A DNA stretch of 64,000 nucleotides from Streptomyces durmitorensis (GCF_023498005.1 NZ_CP097289.1:2108001-2172000); one strand, 5' to 3'; shown: positions 25,229 to 34,607, counted from the stretch's first letter. Notes: generated by a model from the sequence alone, not told the origin. Program-made: numbers and translations.

Positions 25229-25753
25229 ATGGAGAGTGACGGCCGCATGGACCACGAGGAACTTGGCGACCCCCTGCACGAGCTGACCGAGCTGACCGAG
25301 CTGACCGAGCTGACCGAAGAGGCATCCACCGCCATGGAAACACTGGTGTCTCTGTGGGCGCGGGCGTCCCAGACTGTCTCCCCCCGGCTTTCGGCCCTGC
25401 AACTGCAAGCATTGCTCATCACGCGCCGCAATCCCGGCATCAATCTCACTGGTTTGGCCGCGGAGGTCGGCGCCGCACTGCCCGCCGTCAGCAGGCTGTG
25501 TGACCGGCTGGAAGCCGCTGGGCTTCTGTGTCGCGAACCGGTACCCGCGAGCCGGAGAGAGATCGGGCTGGCACTGACACAACAAGGAACGGACGTTGTC
25601 GATGCCTTGCTCGCCCAGCGCACCCAGCTGCTCGGCGACGTACTGAGTCGTATGCCGACTGCCTCAAGGCGTGGGTTCTTGGCAGGTTTGCAAGAGTTCT
25701 CCAGGGCGGCGAATCGACCTGAGCGGCGGCCCGGGCTAGCGCCTAGGCGATGA
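25229..25753 (+). CDS. MarR-family regulator
   Basis: The 174-residue protein has the MarR winged helix: LSALQLQALLITRRNPGINLTGLA, recognition helix AVSRLCDRLEAAGL and wing SRREIGLALTQQG. Near the N-terminus LTE is repeated four times, encoded by a 9-bp tandem repeat. The start may be ATG 25229 or ATG 25247, the latter behind GGAGAG. The recognition helix is the same as in the convergent MarR gene, so the two probably arose by duplication. Ligand and targets are unknown. Confidence 0.82.
   Translation: MESDGRMDHEELGDPLHELTELTELTELTEEASTAMETLVSLWARASQTVSPRLSALQLQALLITRRNPGINLTGLAAEVGAALPAVSRLCDRLEAAGLLCREPVPASRREIGLALTQQGTDVVDALLAQRTQLLGDVLSRMPTASRRGFLAGLQEFSRAANRPERRPGLAPRR
25280..25315 (+). 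repeat. Four 9-bp units inside the MarR gene
   Basis: GAGCTGACC occurs four times head to tail and encodes (E-L-T) repeats near the MarR N-terminus. Since the unit is a multiple of three, copy-number change keeps the frame. Confidence 0.9.
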
Positions 25754-26249
25754 CTGCAGACGGCCCATCATTTGACTTCGCATCGCTCGGCAAACCGATG
25801 TGCTCCGCAGCGGCTTCTTGGAACAGATTCAGCCCCTCGGACAGTGTCGCCAAATGAGCCGGTGACATCGTTTCCAGTACGGCTTCGACCTCACGCACCC
25901 GCAACGTACGGAACTCTTCGAGTACGGAAGATCCACGTCGGCTCAGCCGCAGTTGGACCTCACGGCGACTGGTGGTGCTGGGAAGCCGCTCGATGAGACC
26001 AGCGGCCTCCAAGCGGTCGCACAATCGGCTCACGGCCGATGGTCGCGATCCAAGCACTTCACCAAGGGTCCGCTGGTTGACCTTCCGCTGTTCTTTGATC
26101 ACCGTCAGCGCCCGAAACTGCGAAGGCGGGAGGGGCCCGGAAGGGGCGGCTTCATGGCCACGCCCCCACAGCACCTCCAGCAGATCCGACACACTGCACG
26201 CGGCGTGCGCCACCGTCTCGCGGCTATGGAGGGGAAGGCTTCGGGGCAT
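25743..26249 (-). CDS. MarR-family regulator, convergent paralogue
   Basis: The 168-residue protein shows the MarR fold: FRALTVIKEQRKVNQRTLGEVLG, recognition helix SAVSRLCDRLEAAGL, wing TTSRREVQLRLSRRG and a dimerisation helix VEAVLETMSPAHLATLSEGLNLF. Its 3' end overlaps the other MarR gene by 11 bp. Shared residues around the recognition helix suggest that both read similar operators. No adjacent enzyme or efflux gene indicates a target. Confidence 0.85.
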   Translation of the reverse strand: MPRSLPLHSRETVAHAACSVSDLLEVLWGRGHEAAPSGPLPPSQFRALTVIKEQRKVNQRTLGEVLGSRPSAVSRLCDRLEAAGLIERLPSTTSRREVQLRLSRRGSSVLEEFRTLRVREVEAVLETMSPAHLATLSEGLNLFQEAAAEHIGLPSDAKSNDGPSAVIA

Positions 26250-26524
26250 CCAAACACTCTCTCACTAGAAAGCGGGCTTGTCAGCCACGGAACTGGAGTG
26301 GCAGTCGCGGGGCGACGACCGAGCCGCCGACCGCCCTCGACTGCCCCTTGGGCCACTCGGGCGACTGAAGGCTCGGGGACGCATTGGCTGCGAAACCCCA
26401 GCTCGGAGCAGTGCTTGACGGTCCGGATGTGTCCCTTCGATTACCGCCCGTGTTTTCGGAGCGAATTTGCGGAAACGCTGTGTAGCGGAAACGCCAGAAG
26501 GAACCTCAGAGAAGGGCGGAACAC

Positions 26525-27151
26525 ATGTCCGTGGGTCTCGGAATCGTCTTCGGCGTAGTGGTAGTGATCATCACCGCACTCGTGCTCGCCCCACCAGTGG
26601 CACAAGTCCGCTTCGGTAGTCTGAGAGACCGGTTCGGGCCAGAACTTGACCGCGTCGCCGCACGGCACCACGGAGATACAAAAGCGGCGGAGCGTGAACT
26701 GAAGGCACGGGTACGCCGGTTCGGCAACCTGCGTCTCCTCAGCCTGACAGCTTCGGCTCGGGAGGAGTACGCAGCCCAGTGGGTGGACCTGCAAGGCCAG
26801 TTCGTCGACTGCCCCGGAGCCGCCATCGCCAAGGCCAATCGTCTGCTGTGGCAACTGGCCGTCGCCCGCGGCTACCCGGCCGATTCGCACGCCCGGCAGG
26901 TCGAAGCACTGTCCGTCCACCACCCGCGCCGTGTGGATGGCATCCGCCAACTGCATGCGGCGGCGCAACAGGCCGCCGCCGGAGAGGCTGAACCCGAGAA
27001 GATGCGCCAGGCCATGGTGGCCGGCCGCCTGCTCCTCGAAGAGCTACTGACCACGGGGCCACAGGAGGGGAGTGCGAGCAAGGCACGGGCACGACGCTTG
27101 CGGAGCGTCCCGGCACAGCGCACTGCCGACCGAACGCGCAGCCTTGGCTAA
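26525..27151 (+). CDS. Membrane-anchored hypothetical protein
   Basis: The 208-residue protein starts at ATG 26525 (GAAGGG upstream). Residues 3-27 form one hydrophobic segment (VGLGIVFGVVVVIITALVLA), followed by a soluble, mostly helical domain: RFGPELDRVAARHHGDTKAAERELKARVRR, SAREEYAAQWVDLQGQFVDCPGAAIAKANRLL and a basic tail. Similar N-anchored proteins occur widely in actinobacteria without a known function. It is monocistronic and ends at a strong hairpin. Confidence 0.75.
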   Translation: MSVGLGIVFGVVVVIITALVLAPPVAQVRFGSLRDRFGPELDRVAARHHGDTKAAERELKARVRRFGNLRLLSLTASAREEYAAQWVDLQGQFVDCPGAAIAKANRLLWQLAVARGYPADSHARQVEALSVHHPRRVDGIRQLHAAAQQAAAGEAEPEKMRQAMVAGRLLLEELLTTGPQEGSASKARARRLRSVPAQRTADRTRSLG

Positions 27152-27179
27152 GCGACCCGCGCAGGGCGCGGCGGGGGCG

Positions 27180-27208
27180 GCGGGGGCGGACTTCGAGTCC
27201 GCCCCCGC
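27180..27208 (+). terminator. Strong hairpin terminator
   Basis: A perfect 13-bp stem (GCGGGGGCGGACT and its complement) closes on a TCG loop, 29 bp after the stop of the membrane-anchored protein gene. There is no T-run, which is usual for Streptomyces terminators. Confidence 0.75.
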
Positions 27209-27592
27209 ACCCATGATTCCCCATTCCGATTCTGAAGACCTGCAGCACGAGGGCAACGCAGCCAACAGAGCCGTCACGGCACCCGCCAGTCGTACGTCGG
27301 CCGCGACCATGCCGCCTGCTTCCTCGACCGCCAGGTACAACCGCATCAGTCGCGGGGTCAACGCGAATCAGGTCCATGCCCATGACTGAGGCGTCCGGCG
27401 TCGCGTGGCCATCGGTCGTCAAAGTGCGGGCCCATCCCAGTGCCATGGGAGCCGACGGAGATCTCCGGGGTCCGGCCGGCGGGCCGGGGAGCGGAACGGG
27501 CCGCGCCGATGAGATTTCCCGGCCCGGACAGTCCTACCGTTGCCGCCAACACAGGACCTCCGACATGGGTCCTCCGACATGGGAGAAGACAC
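27209..27592. other. Intergenic region with a possible small minus-strand frame and a 14-bp repeat
   Basis: No convincing gene is present. A minus-strand frame from TTG near 27361 (LTPRLMRLYLAVEEAGGMVAADVRLAGAVTALLA) could encode a peptide of some 60 residues ending in the terminator region, but it has no clear ribosome site. At 27557-27583 CCTCCGACATGGG(T) is duplicated head to tail, just before the ribosome site of the next gene. Confidence 0.4.
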
Positions 27593-28240
27593 GTGCCCCA
27601 GTTGCTGAGAGTGCAGAACTTCAACGTCTCGCAGGACGGCTTCGGTGCCGGTGAGAACCAGAGCCTGGAGAGACCGTTCGGCGACGCCGATCCCGGGGAC
27701 ATGTTCTCCTGGGCGGGAGCCACGGCGAGCTGGCCCATGCGCACCGACCCCGGCGGCAGCCGGGGCCTCGACGACTACCTCACGCGGGACTACGCCCGCA
27801 ACATCGGCGCCGAGATCATGGGCCGCAACAAGTTCGGTCCGCAGCGCGGTCCGTGGGAAGACCACGAGTGGCAGGGCTGGTGGGGCGACGAGCCCCCGTT
27901 CCGCACGCCGGTGTTCGTCATGACCCACCACAAGCGCCCTTCGTTCACGCTCTCCGACACCACGTTCCACTTCGTCGACGACGACCCGGCGACGGTGCTC
28001 GAGCGGGCACGGGAGGCCGCGCAGGGCAAGGACGTCCGGCTCGGCGGCGGGGCCGCCACCATCCGGGAGTTCCTCGACGCCGACCTCATCGACACGCTGC
28101 ACGTGGCGGTCTCCTCGGTGAAGCTCGGATCCGGGTCACGGCTGTGGGAGTCGCCCGACGAACTGCTCGACCGGTTCCACCTCGACGTCGTGCCGAGTCC
28201 GGGCGGGGCGGTGACGCACCATCTGTTCTGGCGAAAGTGA
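27593..28240 (+). CDS. Dihydrofolate-reductase-like family protein
   Basis: The 215-residue protein begins at GTG 27593 with GGGAG seven bases upstream. It has the RibD C-terminal-like pattern: VQNFNVSQDGFGAGENQS (strand and substrate loop), GAEIMGRNKFGP, TPVFVMTHHKRPSF, the nucleotide-binding KDVRLGGGAATIREFLDADLIDTLHVAV, and a final VTHHLFWRK. It is a longer relative of the gene at 15046, with extra sequence between the first two strands. NAD(P)H-dependent reduction is likely; the substrate is unknown. It is monocistronic. Confidence 0.85.
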   Translation: MPQLLRVQNFNVSQDGFGAGENQSLERPFGDADPGDMFSWAGATASWPMRTDPGGSRGLDDYLTRDYARNIGAEIMGRNKFGPQRGPWEDHEWQGWWGDEPPFRTPVFVMTHHKRPSFTLSDTTFHFVDDDPATVLERAREAAQGKDVRLGGGAATIREFLDADLIDTLHVAVSSVKLGSGSRLWESPDELLDRFHLDVVPSPGGAVTHHLFWRK

Positions 28241-28373
28241 CACGAGCCCCCGCCCGGCTGTTCCATAGGGTGATCATGAAGGGGCCGTGCTGCGAGCGGG
28301 ACGGCCCCTGAACAGCCGGCCGAGCAGCAGGTCGAGCAGCAGGTCGAGCAGCCAGCCACGAAAGGAACCCCGC

Positions 28374-29312
28374 ATGAGCGAGGCCCCGCCCTACATCGAC
28401 GCCGACGCGATGGCCCGGCTCGTCCCGATGGCCACGGCGATCGAGGCGGTGGAGGCCGTCCTCAAGGCAGGCCTGGACCCGGAGGCGGAGCCCCCGCGGG
28501 GGGTCGTGGGCGTACCGGGCGGTCAGCTCCTGCTGATGCCGTCCTCCACGGCGTCGTACACCGGGGTGAAGATCGCCACGGTCACGCCCGGCAACGCGGC
28601 CCGCGACCTCCCCCGCGTGCAGGGCGTGTACCTCCTCCTGGACGGCGAGACGCACACGCCGCTCGCCCTGCTCGACGGAATCGCCCTGACCTCGCTGCGC
28701 ACCCCGGCGGTCTCCGGAGCCGCGATCAAGCACCTCGCGGTCCCGGAGGCCCGCCGCCTCCTGGTCTTCGGCTCCGGCCCGCAGGCCTGGGGCCACGTGG
28801 AGGCGGTGCGCGCGGTGCGCCCGGCGCTGGAACACGTGGACGTGGTGGCGCGCAACCCCGAGCGGGTGACGGCCTTCGTCGACCGCTGCCGCGATGCGGG
28901 CCTTTCGGCGGCGCCCGCGACCCCGGCGGACGTGGCGACCGCCGACGTGGTCTGCTGCTGCACGACGGCCCGCGAACCGCTCTTCGACAGCGCGCTGCTC
29001 CCGCCCCACGCGACGGTGGCGGCGGTGGGCTCGCACGAACCGGACGCGCGCGAGGTGGACGAGGGGCTCCTGAGGCGCGGTCTGGTGGTGGCGGAGTCCC
29101 ACGAAGTGGCACTGCGGGAGTGCGGGGACATCGTGCTCGCGGTGGACGCGGGGGCCTTCGACATGGGCCTGCTGCGGACTCTGGGTGAACTGGTGCGGGG
29201 CGAGGTGGAGTTGACCGAGGACCGGCCCCGGTTGTTCAAGTCGGCGGGGATGGCCTGGGAGGACCTGGGCGTGGGAGCGGCCGCGTACGAGCGGTGGGCG
29301 GGCCTCGGCTGA
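28374..29312 (+). CDS. Ornithine cyclodeaminase/mu-crystallin family protein
   Basis: The 312-residue protein starts at ATG 28374 behind AAAGGA. It has the family's N-terminal region (YIDADAMARLVPMATAIEAVEAVL), GVKIATVTPGN with the substrate-binding Lys, GVYLLLDGETHTPLALLDG, and a Rossmann motif LLVFGSGPQAWGHVEAV. In this family the last motif binds NAD(H). Members act as ornithine cyclodeaminase, alanine dehydrogenase or ketimine reductase, and sequence alone does not decide between them. Upstream, 12-bp GAGCAGCAGGTC units repeat at 28322-28345. It is monocistronic. Confidence 0.87.
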   Translation: MSEAPPYIDADAMARLVPMATAIEAVEAVLKAGLDPEAEPPRGVVGVPGGQLLLMPSSTASYTGVKIATVTPGNAARDLPRVQGVYLLLDGETHTPLALLDGIALTSLRTPAVSGAAIKHLAVPEARRLLVFGSGPQAWGHVEAVRAVRPALEHVDVVARNPERVTAFVDRCRDAGLSAAPATPADVATADVVCCCTTAREPLFDSALLPPHATVAAVGSHEPDAREVDEGLLRRGLVVAESHEVALRECGDIVLAVDAGAFDMGLLRTLGELVRGEVELTEDRPRLFKSAGMAWEDLGVGAAAYERWAGLG

Positions 29313-29346
29313 CCTCGCCCCTCCCCCGCCCGAGGCCGCCCCTTCC

Positions 29347-30669
29347 TCAGACCACCGTCACCGCATGCCGCACCACCGCATCGAACAGATACCCCTGGGT
29401 GTTGTGCACCGTCGTCTCCGGCTGGGTGCGGCCCGTGGTGTCCGTGGCGCGGGCCAGGAGTGTCGTCGGGCCCGGGGTTCTGGGGTGCCAGGGGGTGGTC
29501 CAGCGGGTCCAAGTGGCGCGGTGGGGTGTGTCCTTGAGGCGGGCGCGGTGCCATGTCGCGCCCTCGTCCGTGCTGATGTCCACTCGGGTGATCGCGCCCG
29601 TCGCCGACCATGAGCGGCCGGTCAGGTGGTGGGTCGTGGCCGCGTCGACGCTTGCGTTCCAGGGGAGTTCGAAGGCTGACTTCAGGGTTTGGCGGGTGAG
29701 TGGGGCGCTGCCCTCCGGCGGGTACGTCTCGCCGAACAGGCGGTAGAACTGCGTGTTCCAGGGGGAGAAGAGGGGCTTCGAAGAGACCTCGATGTCACCC
29801 ACCCATTTGATCGACGCGATGCCCACCCACGCCGGGACCAGGACCCTCACCGGGTAGCCGTGGTCCGCGGGGAGTGGGGCGCCGTTCATCTCGTACGCGA
29901 GGATGACGTCGTCCAGCGCCTTGGAGAGCGGGAGCGGGCGGCGGACCCTGCCCAGGTTCGTGCCGTCGTCCGTGACGTAGTCCGCGTCGAGACCGCTCGG
30001 CATCACGTCCACCGCGTGGCGCGACACGCCTGCCCGGCGCAGGACTTCGGAGAGGCGTACGCCGCGCCAGCGGGCGTTGCCGATCGCTCCGAGGGTCCAG
30101 GCCGTGCCCGAGGCCGGTTGGCCCTGCTGGGTCGTGAAGAAGCTTCTGCCGTTGCCCGCGCATTCGACGAAGGCGGTGCGTGAGGTCGCCGGGAGGCGTT
30201 TGAGGTCCGCGAGCGTGAACTCCCGCTCCCCGCCCCGCAGTCCGTCGCCCCAGATCCTCAGCGTCCAGGTCTTCGCGTCGATGCGTGGCGTCGCCGTGTG
30301 GTTGCGGACGAAGAAATGGGATGCGGGGGTGAGGTGGCCCGTCTGCGCCAGCGCGTCGAACTTCGTCTCCGCGTTCGTGCCGCGGATCGTGAAGCGGTCC
30401 TCGGGGAGCGGCTTCACAATTCCAGGGGTGGCGGTGCCGGTTCCGGCCGCTGCCGCCTGCGCTCGGGGGGCTGCCAGCGTCATCGGCAGGGCGGTCGCCG
30501 CACCCGCCGCTACCCCCGCCGCCGCGAGCAGCCGCAGCATGTCCCTGCGTGCCACCCCGTCCGCCCGTGCCTCCCCCGCGAGCCACTGGGCGCGGCGGCG
30601 TCTGTCGTACTCCTCTTCGGATGACCCGTCGGACGTCTCTTTGGAGATCATGGGCGTCATGGGCGCCAT
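29347..30669 (-). CDS. Tat-exported sulfite-oxidase-family molybdoenzyme
   Basis: The 440-residue protein carries a Tat-type signal (RRDMLR at 41-46, a hydrophobic run to ~66 and an Ala-rich cleavage region APRAQAAA). The molybdopterin domain follows: HFFVRNH, TAFVECAGNGR with Cys170 as expected Mo ligand, ARWRGVRLSEVL, the Gly-Tyr-Pro-rich DHGYPVRVLVPAWVGI and IKWVGDIEV. A C-terminal Mo-co dimerisation domain follows (about 330-440, VDISTDEGATWHRARL). No haem domain is present. It should fold with cofactor and be exported to oxidise sulfite or a related compound. It is the intact counterpart of the broken small gene at 7689. Confidence 0.9.
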   Translation of the reverse strand: MAPMTPMISKETSDGSSEEEYDRRRRAQWLAGEARADGVARRDMLRLLAAAGVAAGAATALPMTLAAPRAQAAAAGTGTATPGIVKPLPEDRFTIRGTNAETKFDALAQTGHLTPASHFFVRNHTATPRIDAKTWTLRIWGDGLRGGEREFTLADLKRLPATSRTAFVECAGNGRSFFTTQQGQPASGTAWTLGAIGNARWRGVRLSEVLRRAGVSRHAVDVMPSGLDADYVTDDGTNLGRVRRPLPLSKALDDVILAYEMNGAPLPADHGYPVRVLVPAWVGIASIKWVGDIEVSSKPLFSPWNTQFYRLFGETYPPEGSAPLTRQTLKSAFELPWNASVDAATTHHLTGRSWSATGAITRVDISTDEGATWHRARLKDTPHRATWTRWTTPWHPRTPGPTTLLARATDTTGRTQPETTVHNTQGYLFDAVVRHAVTVV

Positions 30670-30713
30670 CGTATGAGCCGCCCCTCGGACAACTCACTGA
30701 TGAAACACGCCAG

Positions 30714-31316
30714 TTACGGAGTTGTCGTAGACACTACATACACCATGGGGTGCTTCGGATTGCCGCGGTTCACCACCACGTCCAGGGTCGGCGCCGGGTC
30801 CTTCTTCACGTGGGTGAGGCCGAGCCAGGGGCCCGGGTCCGTGAACTCCCAGCCGACGACCTTGCGGTCGCGCTTGCTGATCGTGATGTCGTTCTTCTTC
30901 AGCGTCTTGGTGCTCGAACCGATCTGCTTGAGGAACTTGTCCAGGCCCTCGTTGCTCGTCAGGAACTGGGCGTACAGGCGGCTGGTGCGCCAGTTGTTCG
31001 TCTCGTAGTAGGCGACTTCCCTGGAGTAGCGCGGGATCGGCACGTCGTAGAGACGGCGCTGCACCTTGGAGGGCCAGCCCGCGGTGAGGCCGGTCGCGGA
31101 GTACTTGGCCTCCTTGTCGCGGCCGCTGTTGCGGCTCTGGTTCGCGGAGATCACCAGATAGCCGGCCGGTACGCCGATCAGGAGCACGATGATCGTGGCC
31201 GTCAGCCAGCGGCGGCGGATCATGTGGCGGCGGCCCTCGCGGGGGCCGCCTCCCCCGTCGGCGGGATCCGGGGAGTCCGGAGAGTCCGGGGACGAGGGTT
31301 GGCGGGGCACGGTCAT
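30714..31316 (-). CDS. Conserved hypothetical protein with one membrane segment
   Basis: The 200-residue protein starts with a Pro/Ser/Asp-rich cytoplasmic stretch, has basic residues (RRRW) before a single hydrophobic segment at about 38-56 and then an extracytoplasmic domain of about 140 residues (WPSKVQRRLYDVPIPRYSREVAYYETNNWRTS-like). The topology is N-in. I do not recognise the domain. It lies 4 bp downstream of the ROK kinase gene on the same strand, so it is very likely cotranscribed, but nothing in it indicates a sugar-related role. Confidence 0.75.
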   Translation of the reverse strand: MTVPRQPSSPDSPDSPDPADGGGGPREGRRHMIRRRWLTATIIVLLIGVPAGYLVISANQSRNSGRDKEAKYSATGLTAGWPSKVQRRLYDVPIPRYSREVAYYETNNWRTSRLYAQFLTSNEGLDKFLKQIGSSTKTLKKNDITISKRDRKVVGWEFTDPGPWLGLTHVKKDPAPTLDVVVNRGNPKHPMVYVVSTTTP

Positions 31317-31320
31317 CTGT

Positions 31321-32478
31321 TTACTGGGTTCCCTGAGAGGTGCGGTCGTTGGTGCGGCGCGCTTCCGCGTAGCGCTCGTAGCGTTCGTGGCGCTCCACCC
31401 GGCGGCGGTTCGCCCGGCGGAAGCGGCGTGCCACCAGGCGCGCCAGGTCGGCGGCGCCCACCATGCCCGCCTCGGGGCCGAGCTGGGCGCGGGCGATACG
31501 GGCCTCGGGGCGGTAGCCGCGGCCGGTCAGCTGGCGGCGGAAGGCGTCGCGGGCCGGGCCGATCAGGAGGTCGTCGGCGGCCGAGACACCGCCGCCGATC
31601 ACGAAGCAGGACGGGTCGAGGGCCGCGGCGAGGTTCGCGATGCCGACGCCCAGCCACTGGCCGATGTCCTGGAGGAGCTCGACGCACATCGCGTCGCCGT
31701 CGCGGGCCAGCTCCGTGATCAGGGGGCCCGTGATGTCGGGGATGTTTCCCTTGACCCGCTCGATGATCCCGTACGCGACCGGGGAGTCGGCGGCGGCGAG
31801 CTCGCGGGCCTCCCTGACAAGCGCGTTGCCGGAGCTGTACTGCTCCCAGCAGCCGCGGTTGCCGCACGGGCAGCGGTGGCCGCCAGGGACCACCTGCATG
31901 TGGCCGAACTCCCCGGCCACGCCGAACTTGCCGCGCTTGACCTGGCCGTCCTCCAGGATCGCACCGCCGATGCCGGTGCCGAGCGTGATCATGACCAGGT
32001 GGTCCTCGCCGCGGGCCGCGCCGAAGCGCCACTCCGCCCACGCGGCGGTGTTCGCGTCGTTGTCGACGAGCACGGGGACCGCGAGGCGGCCGGAGATGCG
32101 GTCGCGGAGGGGTTCGTTGCGCCAGGACAGGTGCGGGGCGAACAGGACGCGGTTGCGGTCCGCGTCGACCCAGCCTGCGGCGCCGATGCCCACCGCGTGC
32201 ACGTCGTGCCGGTCGGAGAGGTCGAGGACCAGCTCGACGATGGTGTCCTCGACGACCTTGGGGCTCTTGGACTTGTCCGGGGTCTCCGTGCGGAGCGTCT
32301 CCAGGATGTTGCCGTCGGCGTCGACGACTCCCGCCATCACCTTCGTGCCGCCGATGTCGATGCCGACGGTGGGGACGCGGGGCGCCGTCAGATGCGATCG
32401 GCGCTCACGCGTGCCCACGGTCCGCAGAACGGTGGCTCGGGCGGAGCCGCGGTGCGCGAGGTCGCGGTAGGTGCTCAT
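31321..32478 (-). CDS. ROK-family sugar kinase
   Basis: The 385-residue protein shows ROK hallmarks: the phosphate motif VGIDIGGTK (38-46), LVDNDANTAAWAE, MITLGTGIGGAIL, and the zinc-binding GHRCPCGNRGCWEQY. It lacks an N-terminal helix-turn-helix, so it is a kinase (glucokinase-like) rather than a NagC/XylR repressor. The start ATG at 32478 gives about 37 residues before the fold; a shorter start is possible. The C-terminus is very basic. It follows the ABC transporter genes on the same strand behind a long hairpin, and presumably phosphorylates the imported sugar. Confidence 0.9.
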   Translation of the reverse strand: MSTYRDLAHRGSARATVLRTVGTRERRSHLTAPRVPTVGIDIGGTKVMAGVVDADGNILETLRTETPDKSKSPKVVEDTIVELVLDLSDRHDVHAVGIGAAGWVDADRNRVLFAPHLSWRNEPLRDRISGRLAVPVLVDNDANTAAWAEWRFGAARGEDHLVMITLGTGIGGAILEDGQVKRGKFGVAGEFGHMQVVPGGHRCPCGNRGCWEQYSSGNALVREARELAAADSPVAYGIIERVKGNIPDITGPLITELARDGDAMCVELLQDIGQWLGVGIANLAAALDPSCFVIGGGVSAADDLLIGPARDAFRRQLTGRGYRPEARIARAQLGPEAGMVGAADLARLVARRFRRANRRRVERHERYERYAEARRTNDRTSQGTQ

Positions 32479-32574
32479 TGCGGCGATTCTGCCTCACACT
32501 CGCGGGGGCGCGCACAACGGACCCCGGGGTGACGGGGCCCGGGGTGCGCCCCGTCACCCGGGGTGTGCCCCGTA

Positions 32575-32689
32575 GGGGCGCGGGGAACTGCGCGAGCAAC
32601 CACGGAAAAGCCGCAGTCGCGACTGCTGGGCCAGCGAGCAGACGCGACTGCGGCTCTTCCTGGGCTGAGCGCGCAGTTCCCCGCGCCCC
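32575..32689. repeat. Long hairpin built from a dispersed Streptomyces repeat
   Basis: GGGGCGCGGGGAACTGCGCG (32575-32594) and its exact complement (32670-32689) enclose a second inverted pair, GCCGCAGTCGCG (32610-32621) with its complement at 32643-32654. The transcript of the ABC operon would fold into a long two-part hairpin just after its last stop codon and before the ROK gene. The outer 20-mer recurs at 58493. It probably ends or attenuates transcription. Confidence 0.75.
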
Positions 32690-32706
32690 TTCGGGGCCCG
32701 CCCCAG

Positions 32707-33543
32707 CTACGGGGCCCCCTTGTCCTCCAGCTCGTGACGCAGGTCGTCGAGTTCGCTGCCGCCCGCCATCTGGCGAGTGAGCTCGTCCAGGGTGATCTCG
32801 TCACGCGCGTAGCTGCCGAACATCGTGCCGCGCTTCAGGAGGACGAAGCGATTGCCGACCAGGTACGCGTGGTGCGGGTTGTGGGTGATCAAGACCACTC
32901 CGAGGCCCGCGTCCCGCGCGGCGGCCACGTACTTCAGGACGACACCGGACTGCTTGACGCCGAGTGCCGCCGTCGGCTCGTCCAGGACCAGGACCTTGGC
33001 GCCGAAGTAGACGGCGCGCGCGATCGCCACGCACTGGCGTTCGCCGCCCGACAGGGTGCCGATGGGCTGGTCGACGTCGCGCAGGTCGATGCCCATGCGG
33101 AGCAGCTCCGCGCGGGTCGTCTCGCGCATGAGGTCGACGTCGAGGCGCTTGAAGGGCCCGACGCCCTTCGTCGGCTCGGAGCCGAGGAAGAAGTTGCGCC
33201 AGACCGGCATCAGCGGGACCACCGCGAGGTCCTGGTAGACCGTGGCGATGCCGCGGTCCAGGGCCTCGCGCGGCGAGCCGAGCTTCGCGTCCTCGCCCTC
33301 GATGCGGAACTCTCCCGCGTCGTGCCGGTGCAGACCCGCGATGATCTTGATGAGGGTCGACTTGCCCGCGCCGTTGTCGCCGAGGACACAGGAGATCTCG
33401 CCCGCGTGGACCTCCAGGGAGACGCCTTCCAGGGCGCGGATGTTGCCGTAGTACTTACTGACGTCGTCGAGCTCGACGAGCGGGGTGCTTCCCGGCTCCG
33501 GCTCCGGCACCGCGTCGTTGACGTCGGTCGTGTCGGTGGTCAC
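32707..33543 (-). CDS. Sugar ABC transporter ATPase, single nucleotide-binding domain
   Basis: The 278-residue protein begins at GTG 33543, overlapping the permease stop (GTGA). It has Walker [11 protein letters not shown]-loop [12 protein letters not shown], signature [15 protein letters not shown], Walker [14 protein letters not shown] and switch ITHNPHHA. RbsA-type CUT2 ATPases normally have two such domains in about 500 residues. This has one, like fructose-type FrcA proteins. It drives the adjacent permease. A Cys stands in the signature region (RQC) where most have Q-R-V. Confidence 0.92.
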   Translation of the reverse strand: MTTDTTDVNDAVPEPEPGSTPLVELDDVSKYYGNIRALEGVSLEVHAGEISCVLGDNGAGKSTLIKIIAGLHRHDAGEFRIEGEDAKLGSPREALDRGIATVYQDLAVVPLMPVWRNFFLGSEPTKGVGPFKRLDVDLMRETTRAELLRMGIDLRDVDQPIGTLSGGERQCVAIARAVYFGAKVLVLDEPTAALGVKQSGVVLKYVAAARDAGLGVVLITHNPHHAYLVGNRFVLLKRGTMFGSYARDEITLDELTRQMAGGSELDDLRHELEDKGAP

Positions 33544-34607
33544 TTCGTCGCCTCCGCGCGCTTGCGGACCCAGTGGTTGAGCAGGGTCGCCAGGAGCAGC
33601 ATCACTCCGAGGAAGAACTTGAACCAGTCCGGGTTCCACTCGGCGAACACGATGCCCTTGCTGACCATGCCGAAGATGAGGGCACCCACGGCCGCGCCGA
33701 CCGCCGAGCCGTATCCGCCGGTGATCAGACAGCCGCCGATGACGGCCGCGATAATGTAGATCAGTTCGTTGCCGACGCCCTCGCCCGACTGGACGACGTC
33801 GTACGAGAACAGCAGGTGCTGGCCCGAGATCCAGGCGCCGAAGGCGACGCCCATGTAGAGGCCGATCTTGGTCGCCGCCACCGGGACGCCGACCGCGCGG
33901 GCCGCGTCCTCGCCGCCGCCGACCGCGAAGATCCAGTTGCCGACGCGGGTGCGGAGCAGGATCCAGGTGGCGACCGCGATCAGGCCGAGCCACCACAGGA
34001 TCGTGATCTTGAAGTCGACGCCGCCGATGGTGATCGTCGAGGCGAAGACGTCCTTGGCGGAGGCGAAGCCCTCCATGTCGGAGATCGACTTCGTGGAGAC
34101 CGTGCCGCTGATCAGCTTGGTGAAGCCGAGGTTCATGCCGGTCAGCATGAGGAACGTACCGAGCGTGATGATGAAGCTCGGCGGGTCGGTGCGCGTCAGC
34201 ATCACGCCGTTGAAGACGCCGACCCCGAGGGTGGCGACGAGCGAGACGAGGACGCCGACCCAGACGTTGGCCGTCATCTGGTAGCTGAACATCGACGAGA
34301 TCAGCGCGGAGGTCGTCACCATGACGCCCGCCGACAGGTCGAACTCGCCGCCGATCATGAGCAGCGCCACCGGCACGGCCATGATGCCGAGCGTCGACGC
34401 CGCGTAGAGCACCGTGGCCAGGCTGTTGGTCTGCAGGAAGCTGTCCGCCGCGATCGAGAAGAAGACGAAGACGGCCACGGCGCCGACGACGGAGCCGAGC
34501 TCGGGGCGGCCCATCAGCTTCTTCAGCGGCGACGCCTTCAGGAGGCGCTCGTCCGTCTTCGTGTCCGGCGAAGGCGCCGGTGCGGGTGCGGGTGCGGTCG
34601 CTGTCAT
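33540..34607 (-). CDS. Sugar ABC transporter permease (RbsC/CUT2 type)
   Basis: The 355-residue membrane protein has eight to ten hydrophobic segments with family motifs [56 protein letters not shown] (cytoplasmic coupling loop) and [21 protein letters not shown]. An Ala/Pro-repeat opens the N-terminus. Its ATG overlaps the stop of the first binding-protein gene (ATGA) and its stop overlaps the ATPase start, so uptake genes are translated as a coupled unit. The substrate is a monosaccharide or cyclitol by family. Confidence 0.92.
   Translation of the reverse strand: MTATAPAPAPAPSPDTKTDERLLKASPLKKLMGRPELGSVVGAVAVFVFFSIAADSFLQTNSLATVLYAASTLGIMAVPVALLMIGGEFDLSAGVMVTTSALISSMFSYQMTANVWVGVLVSLVATLGVGVFNGVMLTRTDPPSFIITLGTFLMLTGMNLGFTKLISGTVSTKSISDMEGFASAKDVFASTITIGGVDFKITILWWLGLIAVATWILLRTRVGNWIFAVGGGEDAARAVGVPVAATKIGLYMGVAFGAWISGQHLLFSYDVVQSGEGVGNELIYIIAAVIGGCLITGGYGSAVGAAVGALIFGMVSKGIVFAEWNPDWFKFFLGVMLLLATLLNHWVRKRAEATK

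Noticed and set aside
31189..32532. 447-codon plus-strand open frame opposite the ROK kinase
   Set aside because: Its composition (Ala/Arg/Val/Asp from complementary codons) is that of an antisense shadow, and the ROK motifs are on the other strand.
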